Positions 9,334 through 18,069 of a stretch of 64,000 bases of DNA are shown piece after piece. Every line of letters starts with the position of its first letter. Within the stretch, counting starts at the first letter, position 1. Below the pieces are notes generated by a model. It did not search any database, was not told the DNA's origin, and saw nothing but the letters and a program-made list of their open reading frames with translations. Position numbers and translations under genes: made by a program. The stretch is from Micromonospora purpureochromogenes (GTDB lineage Bacteria; Actinomycetota; Actinomycetes; Mycobacteriales; Micromonosporaceae), in NCBI RefSeq assembly GCF_900091515.1, contig NZ_LT607410.1:3658001-3722000 (forward strand), in the 5' to 3' direction.

Positions 9334-9529
9334 GTGGTGCCTCCCTACGGGAGTCGGCCGCCCGCACCCTCTCGGTGCGGGACCGCCCTCGTCCCGGTAA
9401 GGAATCCTTCCCAATCCCATCAGGGCGCGTCAATATTACAGCGCAATTAAAGTCGGACGGACGCGGGCGGCGGCGCCGGCCGGGTGGCGGCGAACGGGGC
9501 GCCTGGCGTTCGCAGCCGGTGCGAAACCC

Positions 9530-9560
9530 TTGGCAGAGCTGGTGTGCGGAGCGGTATGCT
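9530..9560 (+). promoter_or_regulatory. Possible promoter of the MoxR/DUF2201 module
   Basis: TTGGCA at 9530-9535 and TATGCT at 9555-9560 make a -35/-10 pair with a 19-base spacer, about 60 bases upstream of the first gene of the three-gene module. The spacer is long, so this is a tentative call. Confidence 0.35.
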
Positions 9561-9621
9561 CCCTCGCGATGATGACCCCTCGTGGCAGATTGGGGGTCCC
9601 GTCCGCGCAAGGTGAGTGCTG

Positions 9622-10989
9622 ATGCACCCCCCGGCCGCGGATGCGGATTCTCGCCTTTCCTTCTGGCGGCGCGTGCGCGAGTTCGCCGTGCCGGCGTCCA
9701 TGATCGAGACTGCGACCGTCCGTCGCCGCGCCGGCGACTGGGCCGGGGCGTGCGCCGCCGCGCACGTCGACGTCGACCCGAGCCTGCGCGCGGTGGCCCG
9801 CACCCACGGCCGGGAACTCGCGGCCCGGGTCCGGGCCGACCTCCGGGAGTTGACGCCCGACCTGTTGCGCTGGCACCTGCCGAGGATCGCCCCTGACGGG
9901 CTGCTGCGCCCCGGCCTGACCATCGCGCTCGCCCGGTACGACGCGGCCGGACGCGACGGCCACGCCGTGCACCTGGTGGCCCGCACGCCACCGGCCTGGG
10001 CGGACGCCGGTCAGCGCTTCAGCCTGGCGCTCTGGGACGGCCACCGGGACGGCCGGCACCCCCATCCACACCCCGACCGTCGGTTCCGTCTCGACCTGCA
10101 CCGTCACCTCTGGGACGCGCGTCGGGCCGACGAGCTGAGGACGCGGTCGGGGGCGGACCGGTTGCCTGCCGACCGCCACCCAGCACTGGACGCCGGTCCG
10201 TCGCCGGCGGCGCCGCCAGGGCTGAACTGCGCGGTGGACAGGTGGGCGGCCGAGGCCGAGATCCTGCTCCGCGCCGAGGGGCGGACCGGCGGTGCCGTCG
10301 CCGTACGACTCGGCCGCCGTCGACTCGTCCTGCAGGTGAATCCGGACGGGGGCGTCCTCCGGTCGCCGTCGGTGGTCGCCCGGCGGGCCGAGGAGCTGCC
10401 GGTGCTCCCGGATGCCGCGACCTGGGTGCTGCCGGACCTGGCACTGCTCCGCGCCGGGCTGATCGAGGTCGACCGGCTGCACCCGCTGGTGGCCTCGGCG
10501 CTGGCACCCGAGCATCGGGCGGCCGGCGTGCCCTGGGTCCCGCAGCGCGCCGGGCAGCCACGGCTCGTGCGGTGCCGGGGCGCCCAGCACCGGATCGGCC
10601 TGGTCGACGGGGTGCTCGTCGCGCTGGACCACGACCCGGCCGAGGTCCGCCGGGAGGAACTGCTGGCCGCGCTGACCGGCACCCCGCTCGCCTGCCTGCG
10701 GGCGATCGACGAGGCGCACCGCCACCCGGAATGCCTCGACGACGTCCGGGCCCGGCTGGACCACGGCGACAGCGCCGGCGCGCTGGCCGCCGTCGAGGCG
10801 CTGCTCGGCCCCGACGCGCTGCTGCGCGCCGGCGCGCTGCGCGACGAACTGGAGACGGCCGCGTCGCGGCGGGTCACGTACGGGCTGTTCCGGGCGGGGC
10901 TGGCCGGAAGCGGGCCCGGCCCCGAGCATGCGGACCGTCGCCGTACCCGTGACCGCCGCTCCCGCCCGCGCCACGGCAGCTCGCGCTGA
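9622..10989 (+). CDS. Unknown protein, first gene of the MoxR/DUF2201 module
   Basis: I do not recognise a family in this 455-residue soluble protein. It has no signal peptide or membrane segment. It is rich in Arg, Ala and Leu, with predicted helices throughout and a basic, disordered-looking C terminus (HADRRRTRDRRSRPRHGSSR). AAGG lies nine bases before ATG 9622; GTG 9616 is an in-frame alternative. The next gene, a MoxR-type ATPase, starts 60 bases downstream on the same strand. Proteins in this position of MoxR-VWA operons are often adaptors or substrates, so it may be the specificity component; that is inference. Confidence 0.7.
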   Translation: MHPPAADADSRLSFWRRVREFAVPASMIETATVRRRAGDWAGACAAAHVDVDPSLRAVARTHGRELAARVRADLRELTPDLLRWHLPRIAPDGLLRPGLTIALARYDAAGRDGHAVHLVARTPPAWADAGQRFSLALWDGHRDGRHPHPHPDRRFRLDLHRHLWDARRADELRTRSGADRLPADRHPALDAGPSPAAPPGLNCAVDRWAAEAEILLRAEGRTGGAVAVRLGRRRLVLQVNPDGGVLRSPSVVARRAEELPVLPDAATWVLPDLALLRAGLIEVDRLHPLVASALAPEHRAAGVPWVPQRAGQPRLVRCRGAQHRIGLVDGVLVALDHDPAEVRREELLAALTGTPLACLRAIDEAHRHPECLDDVRARLDHGDSAGALAAVEALLGPDALLRAGALRDELETAASRRVTYGLFRAGLAGSGPGPEHADRRRTRDRRSRPRHGSSR

Positions 10990-11049
10990 CCGGCGGGCCC
11001 GACCCCGCCGCGCTGTCCCACCCGTCACGAGCCCACAAGGTGATCACAC

Positions 11050-12288
11050 ATGCTCATGTCGACCGACATCTCCACCGAAGCCACCCAGCTCGCGGTCGCC
11101 GCCGAGCTGCTCGCCCTGCTGGGCGACACCACCACCGAACCGCGCCCCGACACCCAGTTGGAAGCCCTGACCCTGGCCGTCGCCGCCGACCTGCCGGTGC
11201 TGCTCTGGGGCGAGCCGGGGATCGGCAAGACCGCGGCCCTGACCCAGCTCGCCGCGTCTCTGGACCTGCCGCTGACCACGGTGATCGCCAGCGTCCACGA
11301 GCCGTCCGACTTCTCCGGGCTGCCGGTCGTCGGCGACGACCCCGCCGTGCAGGGTGTGCCGATGGCCCCGCCGGACTGGGCCGTGCGCCTGGTCCGCGCC
11401 GGCCGGGGGCTGCTCTTCCTCGACGAGCTGTCCACCGCGCCGCCGGCGGTGCAGGCCGCCCTGCTCCGCCTGGTGCTCGAACGCCGCATCGGCGCCCTGC
11501 GGCTGCCGCCCGGCGTACGGATCGTGGCCGCCGCGAACCCGCGCTCCTCCGCCGCGGACGGGTGGGAGCTGAGCCCGCCGCTGGCCAACCGATTCGTCCA
11601 TCTCCAGTGGACCCACGACCACGAGGTCGTCGTACGCGGCCTCGGCGGGACCTGGCCCCGGGCGGCCCTGCCCCGGCTCGACCCGCGGCGGCTGTCGGCG
11701 GCCGTCGCCTTCGCCCGCCGCGCGGTGTGCGGGCTGCTCTCAGCCCGGCCGACGCTCGTGCACCGGCTGCCCACCACCGAGGGTCGCCGGGGCGGCCCCT
11801 GGCCGTCGCCGCGGAGCTGGGAGATGACGCTGCGCCTGATCGCCTTCGCGACCGCGGCGGGCACCTCTCGTGAGGTGCTGTCGATGCTGGTCCGGGGCGC
11901 CGTCGGGGACGGCCCGGGGCTGGAGCTGCTGGCCAGCATGGACCGGATGGACCTCCCGGACCCGGAGGTGCTGCTGGCCGATCCGGCCGGCGCCGTCCTG
12001 CCCGAGCGGGGTGACCTGCGCCAGGCCGTGCTGGACGGCGTGGTGGAGGCGGTCCGCCGGCGTCCGGAGAAGTCCCGCTGGGACGCGGCGTGGACGCTGC
12101 TGGTCCGGGCGCTCGACACGGGAGCACCGGACCTGGTGGTCGTCCCCGCGTCGACCCTCGCCGCGCTGCGCCGCGAGGACTGGGACGTTCCGGCGTCGAT
12201 CGAGCGGCTCGCCGGCGCGGTGTCGCTGTCCCGGCGGGCCGACGAGGCGGCGGCACGGGTGGCCGCCGCCGCGGGGGCCGGCCGGTGA
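11050..12288 (+). CDS. MoxR-type AAA+ ATPase
   Basis: The 412-residue AAA+ ATPase is of the MoxR/ChlI clade, chaperone-like ATPases that act with VWA proteins to insert cofactors or remodel complexes. The Walker A motif GEPGIGKT is at residues 54-61. Walker B is LLFLDELS, sensor 1 is in VAAANPRSS, and the arginine-finger region is SPPLANRFVHL. ATG 11050 follows AAGGTGAT. The stop overlaps the GTG of the DUF2201 gene, so the two are probably made together. Confidence 0.88.
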   Translation: MLMSTDISTEATQLAVAAELLALLGDTTTEPRPDTQLEALTLAVAADLPVLLWGEPGIGKTAALTQLAASLDLPLTTVIASVHEPSDFSGLPVVGDDPAVQGVPMAPPDWAVRLVRAGRGLLFLDELSTAPPAVQAALLRLVLERRIGALRLPPGVRIVAAANPRSSAADGWELSPPLANRFVHLQWTHDHEVVVRGLGGTWPRAALPRLDPRRLSAAVAFARRAVCGLLSARPTLVHRLPTTEGRRGGPWPSPRSWEMTLRLIAFATAAGTSREVLSMLVRGAVGDGPGLELLASMDRMDLPDPEVLLADPAGAVLPERGDLRQAVLDGVVEAVRRRPEKSRWDAAWTLLVRALDTGAPDLVVVPASTLAALRREDWDVPASIERLAGAVSLSRRADEAAARVAAAAGAGR

Positions 12289-13535
12289 CCGCCGACCGCA
12301 CCGGCATGCTGGACCTGGACAAGCTCTTCGCCGCCCGGCTGCACGCCGCCCGGGTCCGGCCCTACCTGGCGACGGCACTGTTCGCCCTGCACGTGGTGCC
12401 GTCGCGGCAGGTCCACACGATGGCCGTGGACCCGCACTGGCGGTGCTACGTCGCACCGGCGTTCGTGGACCGGACTCCGGTCGAGGAACTCGCCGGGGTG
12501 TGGGTCCACGAGGTCTCGCACCTGCTGCGCGACCACCCCGGGCGCGGCGACCGGGTGGCGCGCGAACGGGGCCTGACCGGGCCGGGGGAACGGCTGCGGA
12601 TGAACATCGCCGCCGACCTCGAGATCAACGACGACGTGTTCGGTGACGGCCTGGCCCGGCCCGACGGGGCCGTCGATCCAGGGCACCTGGGACTGCCCGA
12701 GGGCGAGCTGATGGAGGACTACCTGCGCCAGTTCCGGCTCGGGCCGCGTACCCGAGACCTGGCCTGGTTGGACTGCGGCAGCGGGGCCGACGGGCTGGCG
12801 CGCGGGTGGGACCTGGGACCCGACGGCGCGCACGGGCTCACCGCACAGGAGCGGGACGCGGTGCGGTTCCGGGTGGCCGAAGGCATCGCCGCCCGGCCCG
12901 GGACCACGCCGGCGGGCTGGCGGCGGTGGGCGGAGGAGGCGTTCCATCCACCGCAGCCGTGGCGGGAACTGCTGGGCGCGGCGGTCCGTTCGGCGGCCTC
13001 CGCCCCGGGGGTCGGGGAGGACTACACGTACGGGCGGCCGTCGCGGCGCTCCGCCGGCGTGCCCGGCGCCATCCTGCCGAGCCTGCGGCGCACGCCCCCT
13101 CGGGTCTGCGTGGTGATCGACACGTCGGGGTCGGTCAGTGACGCCGAACTGGGCAGCGCCCTGCTGGAGGTCGCCGCGATCTCCCGGGCCGTGGGCGGGC
13201 GGCGGGACCTGGTCAGCGTGCTGCCGTGCGACGCGGCGGCCCGGGTCGCGCATCAGCTCTGCCGCGCCGAGGACATCCCGCTGGTGGGCGGCGGCGGAAC
13301 GGACCTGCGGACCGGTTTCGCCCGGGCCCTGCGGAGCCGGCCCCGACCGGACGTCGTCGTGGTGCTGACCGACGGGCAGACGCCCTGGCCGACCTCGCGG
13401 CCGTCGTGCCGGACGGTGGTCGGACTGTTTCCCCGCGCCCGGCCGGTGGACGAGGAGGATCCCGACTACGTGCCGGACTCGCCGCCGGACTGGGCGCGGG
13501 TGGTCGCCATCGGTTCCGCTCCCGCCGCCCGCTGA
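12285..13535 (+). CDS. DUF2201 protein: metallopeptidase-like domain plus VWA-like domain
   Basis: The 416-residue protein has two parts. The N-terminal half contains WVHEVSHLLRDH with an intact HEXXH (His75-Glu76, His79), typical of the DUF2201 putative metallopeptidase domain. The C-terminal half is VWA-like, with a MIDAS signature DTSGS starting at Asp279, then GGGGTDLRTG and VVLTDGQTPW. GTG 12285 overlaps the stop of the MoxR gene (GTGA). MoxR-VWA pairs usually form ATP-driven remodelling complexes. Whether the HEXXH site cleaves peptides is not established. Confidence 0.88.
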   Translation: MTADRTGMLDLDKLFAARLHAARVRPYLATALFALHVVPSRQVHTMAVDPHWRCYVAPAFVDRTPVEELAGVWVHEVSHLLRDHPGRGDRVARERGLTGPGERLRMNIAADLEINDDVFGDGLARPDGAVDPGHLGLPEGELMEDYLRQFRLGPRTRDLAWLDCGSGADGLARGWDLGPDGAHGLTAQERDAVRFRVAEGIAARPGTTPAGWRRWAEEAFHPPQPWRELLGAAVRSAASAPGVGEDYTYGRPSRRSAGVPGAILPSLRRTPPRVCVVIDTSGSVSDAELGSALLEVAAISRAVGGRRDLVSVLPCDAAARVAHQLCRAEDIPLVGGGGTDLRTGFARALRSRPRPDVVVVLTDGQTPWPTSRPSCRTVVGLFPRARPVDEEDPDYVPDSPPDWARVVAIGSAPAAR

Positions 13536-13671
13536 AGCGGATCAGGTCCCACCCGGGTGCGGGCCGAGGAACCGGTGCCTGGCGCGTTCTCGCAGGTGGA
13601 TTGCCGTTCACCGATGGCGGGTAGGTGCCTGTTCAGCCACACGACGGGGGTGGCGGGAGAGAGGTAGACCA

Positions 13672-14412
13672 ATGAGGACCGTGACGATAAGACGAAGCGT
13701 GCTAGCACTGGTGGCCGCGGCCGCCCTGCTGGCCGGTTGTGGCGACGGTGGCGACGGTGGCGGCGAACCGGAGTCGACCGGTCCCACCGACAACGGTGTC
13801 TCGGCACTCGCGCCGGACGAGATCCTGGCGCGGGCGACGACCGCGATGAAGGAGGCGAAGTCGTACCGGATCAAGGGCAGCATCAAGGCCGACGACGGCA
13901 AGATGGACCTCGACCTCCGGGTGGCCGGCTCCGACGTGGGCGGCAAGGTGTCGCAGGACGGCGCGACCGTGGAGCTGCTGGCGGTCGGGGGCCAGGAGTA
14001 CATCCGGCCCGACGCGACGTTCTGGCAGCAGAACCTCGACAGCCCTGAGGCCGCGAGGAACGTCGTCAAGCTGATGGGCGACAAGTGGGCCAAGGTCCCG
14101 GCCGACAACAAGGACTTCGCCGACCTGTTCGGCGTGACCAGTGTCGACGAGATGCTCGAGCCCGACGGCCCGCTGACCAAGGGGGAAACCCGGGACATCG
14201 ACGGCGTCCAGACCATCGGACTCGTCGACACCTCGGCGAAGGGCGGGACGATCTACATCGCGACCACCGGGAAGTCGTACCCGATCGCGTTGCAGAGCAA
14301 GGACGGCGCCGAGGGGCAGCTCACCTTCAGCGACTTCGGCGCCACCTTCGACGACGTGCAGGCGCCCCCGGAGGCCCAGGTGGTGGACTTCGAGGAGCTG
14401 CGGCGCAAGTGA
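13672..14412 (+). CDS. Lipoprotein of the LppX/LprAFG-like family
   Basis: The 246-residue exported lipoprotein has a basic N terminus, a hydrophobic stretch and the lipobox LLAGC, with lipidated Cys23. A low-complexity Gly/Asp linker follows. The mature part (TTAMKEAKSYRIKGSIK onward) resembles mycobacterial LppX/LprG lipoproteins, which carry lipids or glycolipids across the envelope. ATG 13672 has GAGAGAGG upstream. It stands alone between the DUF2201 gene and the SpoIIE gene. The ligand is unknown and the family call is moderate. Confidence 0.75.
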   Translation: MRTVTIRRSVLALVAAAALLAGCGDGGDGGGEPESTGPTDNGVSALAPDEILARATTAMKEAKSYRIKGSIKADDGKMDLDLRVAGSDVGGKVSQDGATVELLAVGGQEYIRPDATFWQQNLDSPEAARNVVKLMGDKWAKVPADNKDFADLFGVTSVDEMLEPDGPLTKGETRDIDGVQTIGLVDTSAKGGTIYIATTGKSYPIALQSKDGAEGQLTFSDFGATFDDVQAPPEAQVVDFEELRRK

Positions 14413-14539
14413 CGGCGGCACGGGCGGCGCGGCGCCGGCCGGTGTGCTCGTCGTGACCGGACTGCGGGCCGGACCCGTCGGTCACGTCGACCGGGTTCCG
14501 GCCCCGAACCGGTGACGCAGCGGACGGCGACATCCTGCG

Positions 14540-14573
14540 GCCCGCGCGGCCGGGCGACCGGGGCCGCGCGGGC
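14540..14573. terminator. Hairpin terminator after the lipoprotein gene
   Basis: GCCCGCGCGGCC at 14540-14551 and GGCCGCGCGGGC at 14562-14573 form a perfect 12-bp stem with a 10-base loop, about 130 bases after the lipoprotein stop codon. Confidence 0.55.
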
Positions 14574-14657
14574 TGTCGCCGGCGTCGGTCAGGCCAGGGC
14601 GGCCGGCCAGGGGTCGCCGGGACCGCTGTCCAGGGGAGGGATCGTTACGCTGCTCGC

Positions 14658-16214
14658 ATGGCAGAGGAGGGCGTGCCGACCACGCAGGCCGAGGTGGTGA
14701 CCTGGTCGGTGGACGACCCGATCGTGGCGGCGGTGCGGCAGGTGCTGGCGGCGATGCCGTCCGGGTGCACCTGGCTGCTGCCGGTGACCCAGGACGGTGA
14801 GGTCGTCGACTTCCGCGTCGCCGCCACCAGCGAACAGGGCCGCGACGTCTACGGCCGGGGAGCCGGGCGGGTGGGCGGGCTGCTCAGCGCGCTCTATCCC
14901 GGCATGGTCGGCGGCGTGCTGTGGCAGGCGTACCACCGGGTGCTGGCCAGCGGCGTGCCGGCCCGGGTGCCGGACTTCCGGTACGAGGGCAAGCAGGCCG
15001 GTGTGGTCGCCGACTCGCTGTTCGACATCAGCGTGCAGCGGGTGCTGGGCGGCCTGCTGGTGTGGTGGGAGCGGCTCGACGAGCACCAGCGTCGGATGGA
15101 GCGTACCGAGCTGCTGGGCAGCCTCGGCTGGGCGGAGTACGACCCGATCACCGGCCGCAGCGAGTGGTCGCCCGGCATGTACCGGATCTTCGAGCGTGAT
15201 CCGGCGCTGGGTCCGCTGTCGCGGGCCGAGCAGTCCGCGGCGATCGTCCCCGACGACCACGGGCTGCGGGAGGCCGCCTGGCAGACGTTGGACAGCGGTG
15301 CGGCGTCGGACGTCACGGTGCGCTTCCGGGCGGGCTCGTCGGTGAAGTACCTGCGCATCCTCTCCGACGTCGCCCGGGACGCCGACGGCGCTCCGGTGAA
15401 GATCTACGCCGTGGTGCAGGACGTGACGGCCCGGGTGGCCTCGCGTACCGCCATCGAGCGGCTCAGCGACCAGCTGCACACCCGGGAGCTGACGGCGCTG
15501 GCGGAGCACCGCCTGGCCCGGCAGTTGCAGAACCTGATCCAGCCGGTGCCCCGCGAGCCGGTCCCGTTGGCCGGCCTCGAGGTGCTGGTCGGCTACCTGC
15601 CGGCGGAGAGCGCCGTGCAGGTCGGCGGGGACTGGTACCACGCGCAGACGTTGCCCGACGGGCTGGTCGCGCTCGCCGTCGGTGACGTCGCCGGGCACGG
15701 CCTGGAGGCGGCCAGCGGGATGGCGCACCTGCGGTTCGCGCTGGTCGCCTGGCTGTCGATCGGCATCCGGGACCCCGGAGCGCTGCTCGGGCACATGAAC
15801 CGGCTCTGCGGGCAGCTGAAGATCACCGCGACCGCGGTGGTCGCCGTCTACGACCCGGCGACCCGGTCGCTGTCCTGGGCGCAGGCGGGCCACCTGCCCC
15901 CGTTGCTGGCGCGCGGCGGGACGACCGCCGAACTCGACCGGCCCGCGGGCATGCTGCTGGGCGCCGACGCCGACTCGACCTATCCGGTCGTCACCCCCCG
16001 GCTGCGCGGCGACGACCTGCTGCTCTTCTACACCGACGGGCTGGTGGAACGCCGGGTCGGCGACACGGTCGACCTGCTCGGCCCGGTGATGCGGACGCTG
16101 TCCGACATCTCCCGTGACCCCGACGCACGGACCCTGCCGCGGCTGCGCGACGTGCTGCACCAGCCCAGCCCGGAGGACGACACCTGCACCCTGGCCGTGC
16201 GCGTGCTGCGCTGA
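14658..16214 (+). CDS. SpoIIE/RsbU-type PP2C phosphatase with PAS sensor
   Basis: The 518-residue regulatory phosphatase has an N-terminal sensor region (about 1-150), a PAS-like domain near 155-265 (GWAEYDPITGRSEWSPGMYRIFE) and a C-terminal SpoIIE domain. The phosphatase motifs are present: VGGDWYH, VGDVAGHGLEAA, AGHLPPLL, FYTDGLVERR and EDDTCTLAV. Such enzymes dephosphorylate STAS anti-anti-sigma proteins. A STAS protein and an RsbW-like kinase are the next two genes on the opposite strand, so it is the likely activator of that switch. TACGCT lies seven bases before ATG 14658, so the mRNA may be leaderless. Confidence 0.9.
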   Translation: MAEEGVPTTQAEVVTWSVDDPIVAAVRQVLAAMPSGCTWLLPVTQDGEVVDFRVAATSEQGRDVYGRGAGRVGGLLSALYPGMVGGVLWQAYHRVLASGVPARVPDFRYEGKQAGVVADSLFDISVQRVLGGLLVWWERLDEHQRRMERTELLGSLGWAEYDPITGRSEWSPGMYRIFERDPALGPLSRAEQSAAIVPDDHGLREAAWQTLDSGAASDVTVRFRAGSSVKYLRILSDVARDADGAPVKIYAVVQDVTARVASRTAIERLSDQLHTRELTALAEHRLARQLQNLIQPVPREPVPLAGLEVLVGYLPAESAVQVGGDWYHAQTLPDGLVALAVGDVAGHGLEAASGMAHLRFALVAWLSIGIRDPGALLGHMNRLCGQLKITATAVVAVYDPATRSLSWAQAGHLPPLLARGGTTAELDRPAGMLLGADADSTYPVVTPRLRGDDLLLFYTDGLVERRVGDTVDLLGPVMRTLSDISRDPDARTLPRLRDVLHQPSPEDDTCTLAVRVLR

Positions 16215-16221
16215 CCCGTCC

Positions 16222-16620
16222 TCAGAGGCGGAACCGGAGCCGCACCACCGTCCCGGCCGGGGTCGGCTCGACGGCGACCTCGTCGCAGATCCGGGCGACG
16301 ATCGCCAGCCCCCGACCGCGGATCGCCTCGGCGGTGGGCATCTCGCGGACCACCGTGCGCGGTCCGCCCTGGTCGACGACGTCGCAGACGAGCTGGCCCG
16401 CCTCGGCCCACACCCGTACCAGACCGCCCCCGTGGGTGTGCTGCAACGTGTTGGTCGCCAGTTCGCTGACCGCCAGCGCGAGCAGCTCCACCCGGGTAGC
16501 CGGCAACCCCCGGGCCAGGGCCCGGGAACAGACGAACGCGCGGACATGCACCAGGTCGTCGGCGTGCGCGTACGGCATGGTGGCGACGGCGCCGGACGGG
16601 GTGGCGGGACGGTCAGACAT
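16222..16620 (-). CDS. RsbW-like serine kinase / anti-sigma ATP-binding protein
   Basis: The 132-residue GHKL-fold protein is of the RsbW/SpoIIAB kind. The N-box ELATNTLQH, the G1-like VDQGGP and the G2-like GRGLAIVARI are visible. Family members bind a sigma factor and phosphorylate a STAS partner. It lies downstream of the STAS gene on the same strand, with a 27-base gap, and converges on the SpoIIE gene with 7 bases between stops. The start is ATG 16620. Confidence 0.88.
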   Translation of the reverse strand: MSDRPATPSGAVATMPYAHADDLVHVRAFVCSRALARGLPATRVELLALAVSELATNTLQHTHGGGLVRVWAEAGQLVCDVVDQGGPRTVVREMPTAEAIRGRGLAIVARICDEVAVEPTPAGTVVRLRFRL

Positions 16621-16647
16621 CGTCGTCCTCCAGCGGCCGTCGGGCCG

Positions 16648-16980
16648 TCACCGCGGGTCCACGCCGTCGTCGGTGGGCGGTCGCAGCAGGTCGGCGACGC
16701 CGGTGATCGCCAGGACGTTCGCGACGGGCCCGCGGGCGTTGACCACGTACAGCCGGCCGCCGGCCGCGCGGGCCGCATGGTGGGCGGTGACCAGGCCGTG
16801 GATGCCGGTGGAATCGAGGAAGTCGAGTGCCCCCGCGTCGACCAGCACGACCTGGGCGTCGGCCACGGCGGTCAGCAGCGCGGCCGTCAGCTCCTCCCGG
16901 GCGGCGAGGTCACACTCACCGGCGAGCCTCACCACCGCCCGCCCGGGTTCGGTGGACGTCGTCGCCTCGAAGCGCGCCAT
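16648..16980 (-). CDS. STAS-domain anti-sigma factor antagonist
   Basis: The 110-residue STAS protein is of the RsbV/SpoIIAA type. The phosphorylatable serine is Ser57 in DFLDSTGIHGL. The start is most likely ATG 16980 (MARFEAT), with GGGGAAGG twelve bases upstream; ATG 16992 is possible but too close to that site. With the kinase just downstream and the SpoIIE phosphatase opposite, it completes a partner-switching set. No cognate sigma factor is adjacent. Confidence 0.88.
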   Translation of the reverse strand: MARFEATTSTEPGRAVVRLAGECDLAAREELTAALLTAVADAQVVLVDAGALDFLDSTGIHGLVTAHHAARAAGGRLYVVNARGPVANVLAITGVADLLRPPTDDGVDPR

Positions 16981-17175
16981 AGGGCAGCTCATCCTTCCCC
17001 GCGCGGAGCAGTCGGCCGGTTCGCGCACATGATGTCACCTTGTCGGCGACCGTCGCGCCCGACGCGGCAGCCGGCGGCCCGGCTGCGGGGACACCGGCCG
17101 GCGCCCCGGCCGCTGGTGACCGCCGCCGGCGTGGCTGCGACGCAGGTGGGGGCGGGTGGCGACCGGTCCCGCGGG

Positions 17176-17892
17176 TCAGCCGGCGGGCTCCAGCCAGGCC
17201 ACCGCCCGGCGCACGGTGGCCTCGGGTACGTCGTGCCCACCGTCGAACTCGTCGTAGGTGACGTCGTAGCCGAGGGTCTGCAGGCGCGGCACGAGGCTCC
17301 GGCTGCACCGGTCGATCGGCAGCACCCGGTCGGCGGTGCCGTGCGAGACGAAGACGCGCGGCGTGCCGTGGGTGAGCAGCGGGGCGGCGAAGCCGGGGGA
17401 GAAGGCCAGGACGGCGTCGAAGACGTCGCCGTTGATCAGGCCGATCGACAGCGCGTACGACGCGCCGTCGGAGAACCCGCCGATCAGCATGCCGGCGATC
17501 GGGTAGCCGGCGACGATCTCCTGGAGCACCCGGTCGATCCGCCGTACGTCGGGGCCGAAGCCGACACCGATCATGTCCCAGGTCGCCGCGGCGGACTGCG
17601 GCGCGACGAGCAGCAGGCGTTGGTCGTCGGCGACCGGCAGCATCAGTTCCAGGGCCTGCCGGGGTGACCCGCCGGCGCCGTGCAGCAGCAGGGCCAGCCG
17701 GTACGGGCCGGCGTCCGCCGGCGCCGGCACGTAGGCCTGGGCGACCAGCTCACCGTCCGGTGCGTCGAACGACACCAGGCCGGTGCGGTCCGTGGCGGCG
17801 ACCGGTGGACCCGGTCGTACGCTCAGGCGGCCGTGCCGGGAGTTCTCCTCCGGCTGCTCGTGCGGTCGGGCGGTCTCCGGGGTGATCGGCAT
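17176..17892 (-). CDS. Alpha/beta hydrolase, phospholipase/carboxylesterase-like
   Basis: The 238-residue cytosolic serine hydrolase has the nucleophile Ser141 in GGFSDGAS, an acid candidate in HGTADRVLP and the histidine in GGHDVPE; the oxyanion region is LLLHGAGG. This pattern fits the dienelactone hydrolase/carboxylesterase branch. ATG 17892 has GGAGG six bases upstream; the frame continues to 17955 but without a better site. It diverges from the DHFR-fold reductase across the SARP-type boxes. Those boxes are oriented toward the reductase, so this gene may not share that control. Confidence 0.82.
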   Translation of the reverse strand: MPITPETARPHEQPEENSRHGRLSVRPGPPVAATDRTGLVSFDAPDGELVAQAYVPAPADAGPYRLALLLHGAGGSPRQALELMLPVADDQRLLLVAPQSAAATWDMIGVGFGPDVRRIDRVLQEIVAGYPIAGMLIGGFSDGASYALSIGLINGDVFDAVLAFSPGFAAPLLTHGTPRVFVSHGTADRVLPIDRCSRSLVPRLQTLGYDVTYDEFDGGHDVPEATVRRAVAWLEPAG

Positions 17893-17982
17893 GGGTGCCT
17901 CCGCTTCGGCGGGACTGTCCGGCGGGCTACCCGGTTCGGCGCGAAGCAATCCCACCCCGGCGGGGGAAGTGGTCCGGCGCGC

Positions 17983-18025
17983 GTAAGGGCGCCTGAAGCG
18001 AATCGTAAGCGGGGTCCGGCAATGT
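17983..18025 (+). promoter_or_regulatory. Triple SARP-type heptamer box and -10 of the reductase gene
   Basis: Three heptamers start exactly 11 bases apart: GTAAGGG (17983), TGAAGCG (17994) and GTAAGCG (18005). Exactly 8 bases after the last one comes CAATGT (18020-18025), a -10-like hexamer. This is the known geometry of AfsR/SARP activator sites. The same arrangement, with TGAAGCG and GTAAGCG identical, recurs at 21691-21733 next to the SARP gene. Confidence 0.75.
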
Positions 18026-18069
18026 TCTGGGTGTCACCGGAGAGCACCACCGACAACCAGGAGATCCCG

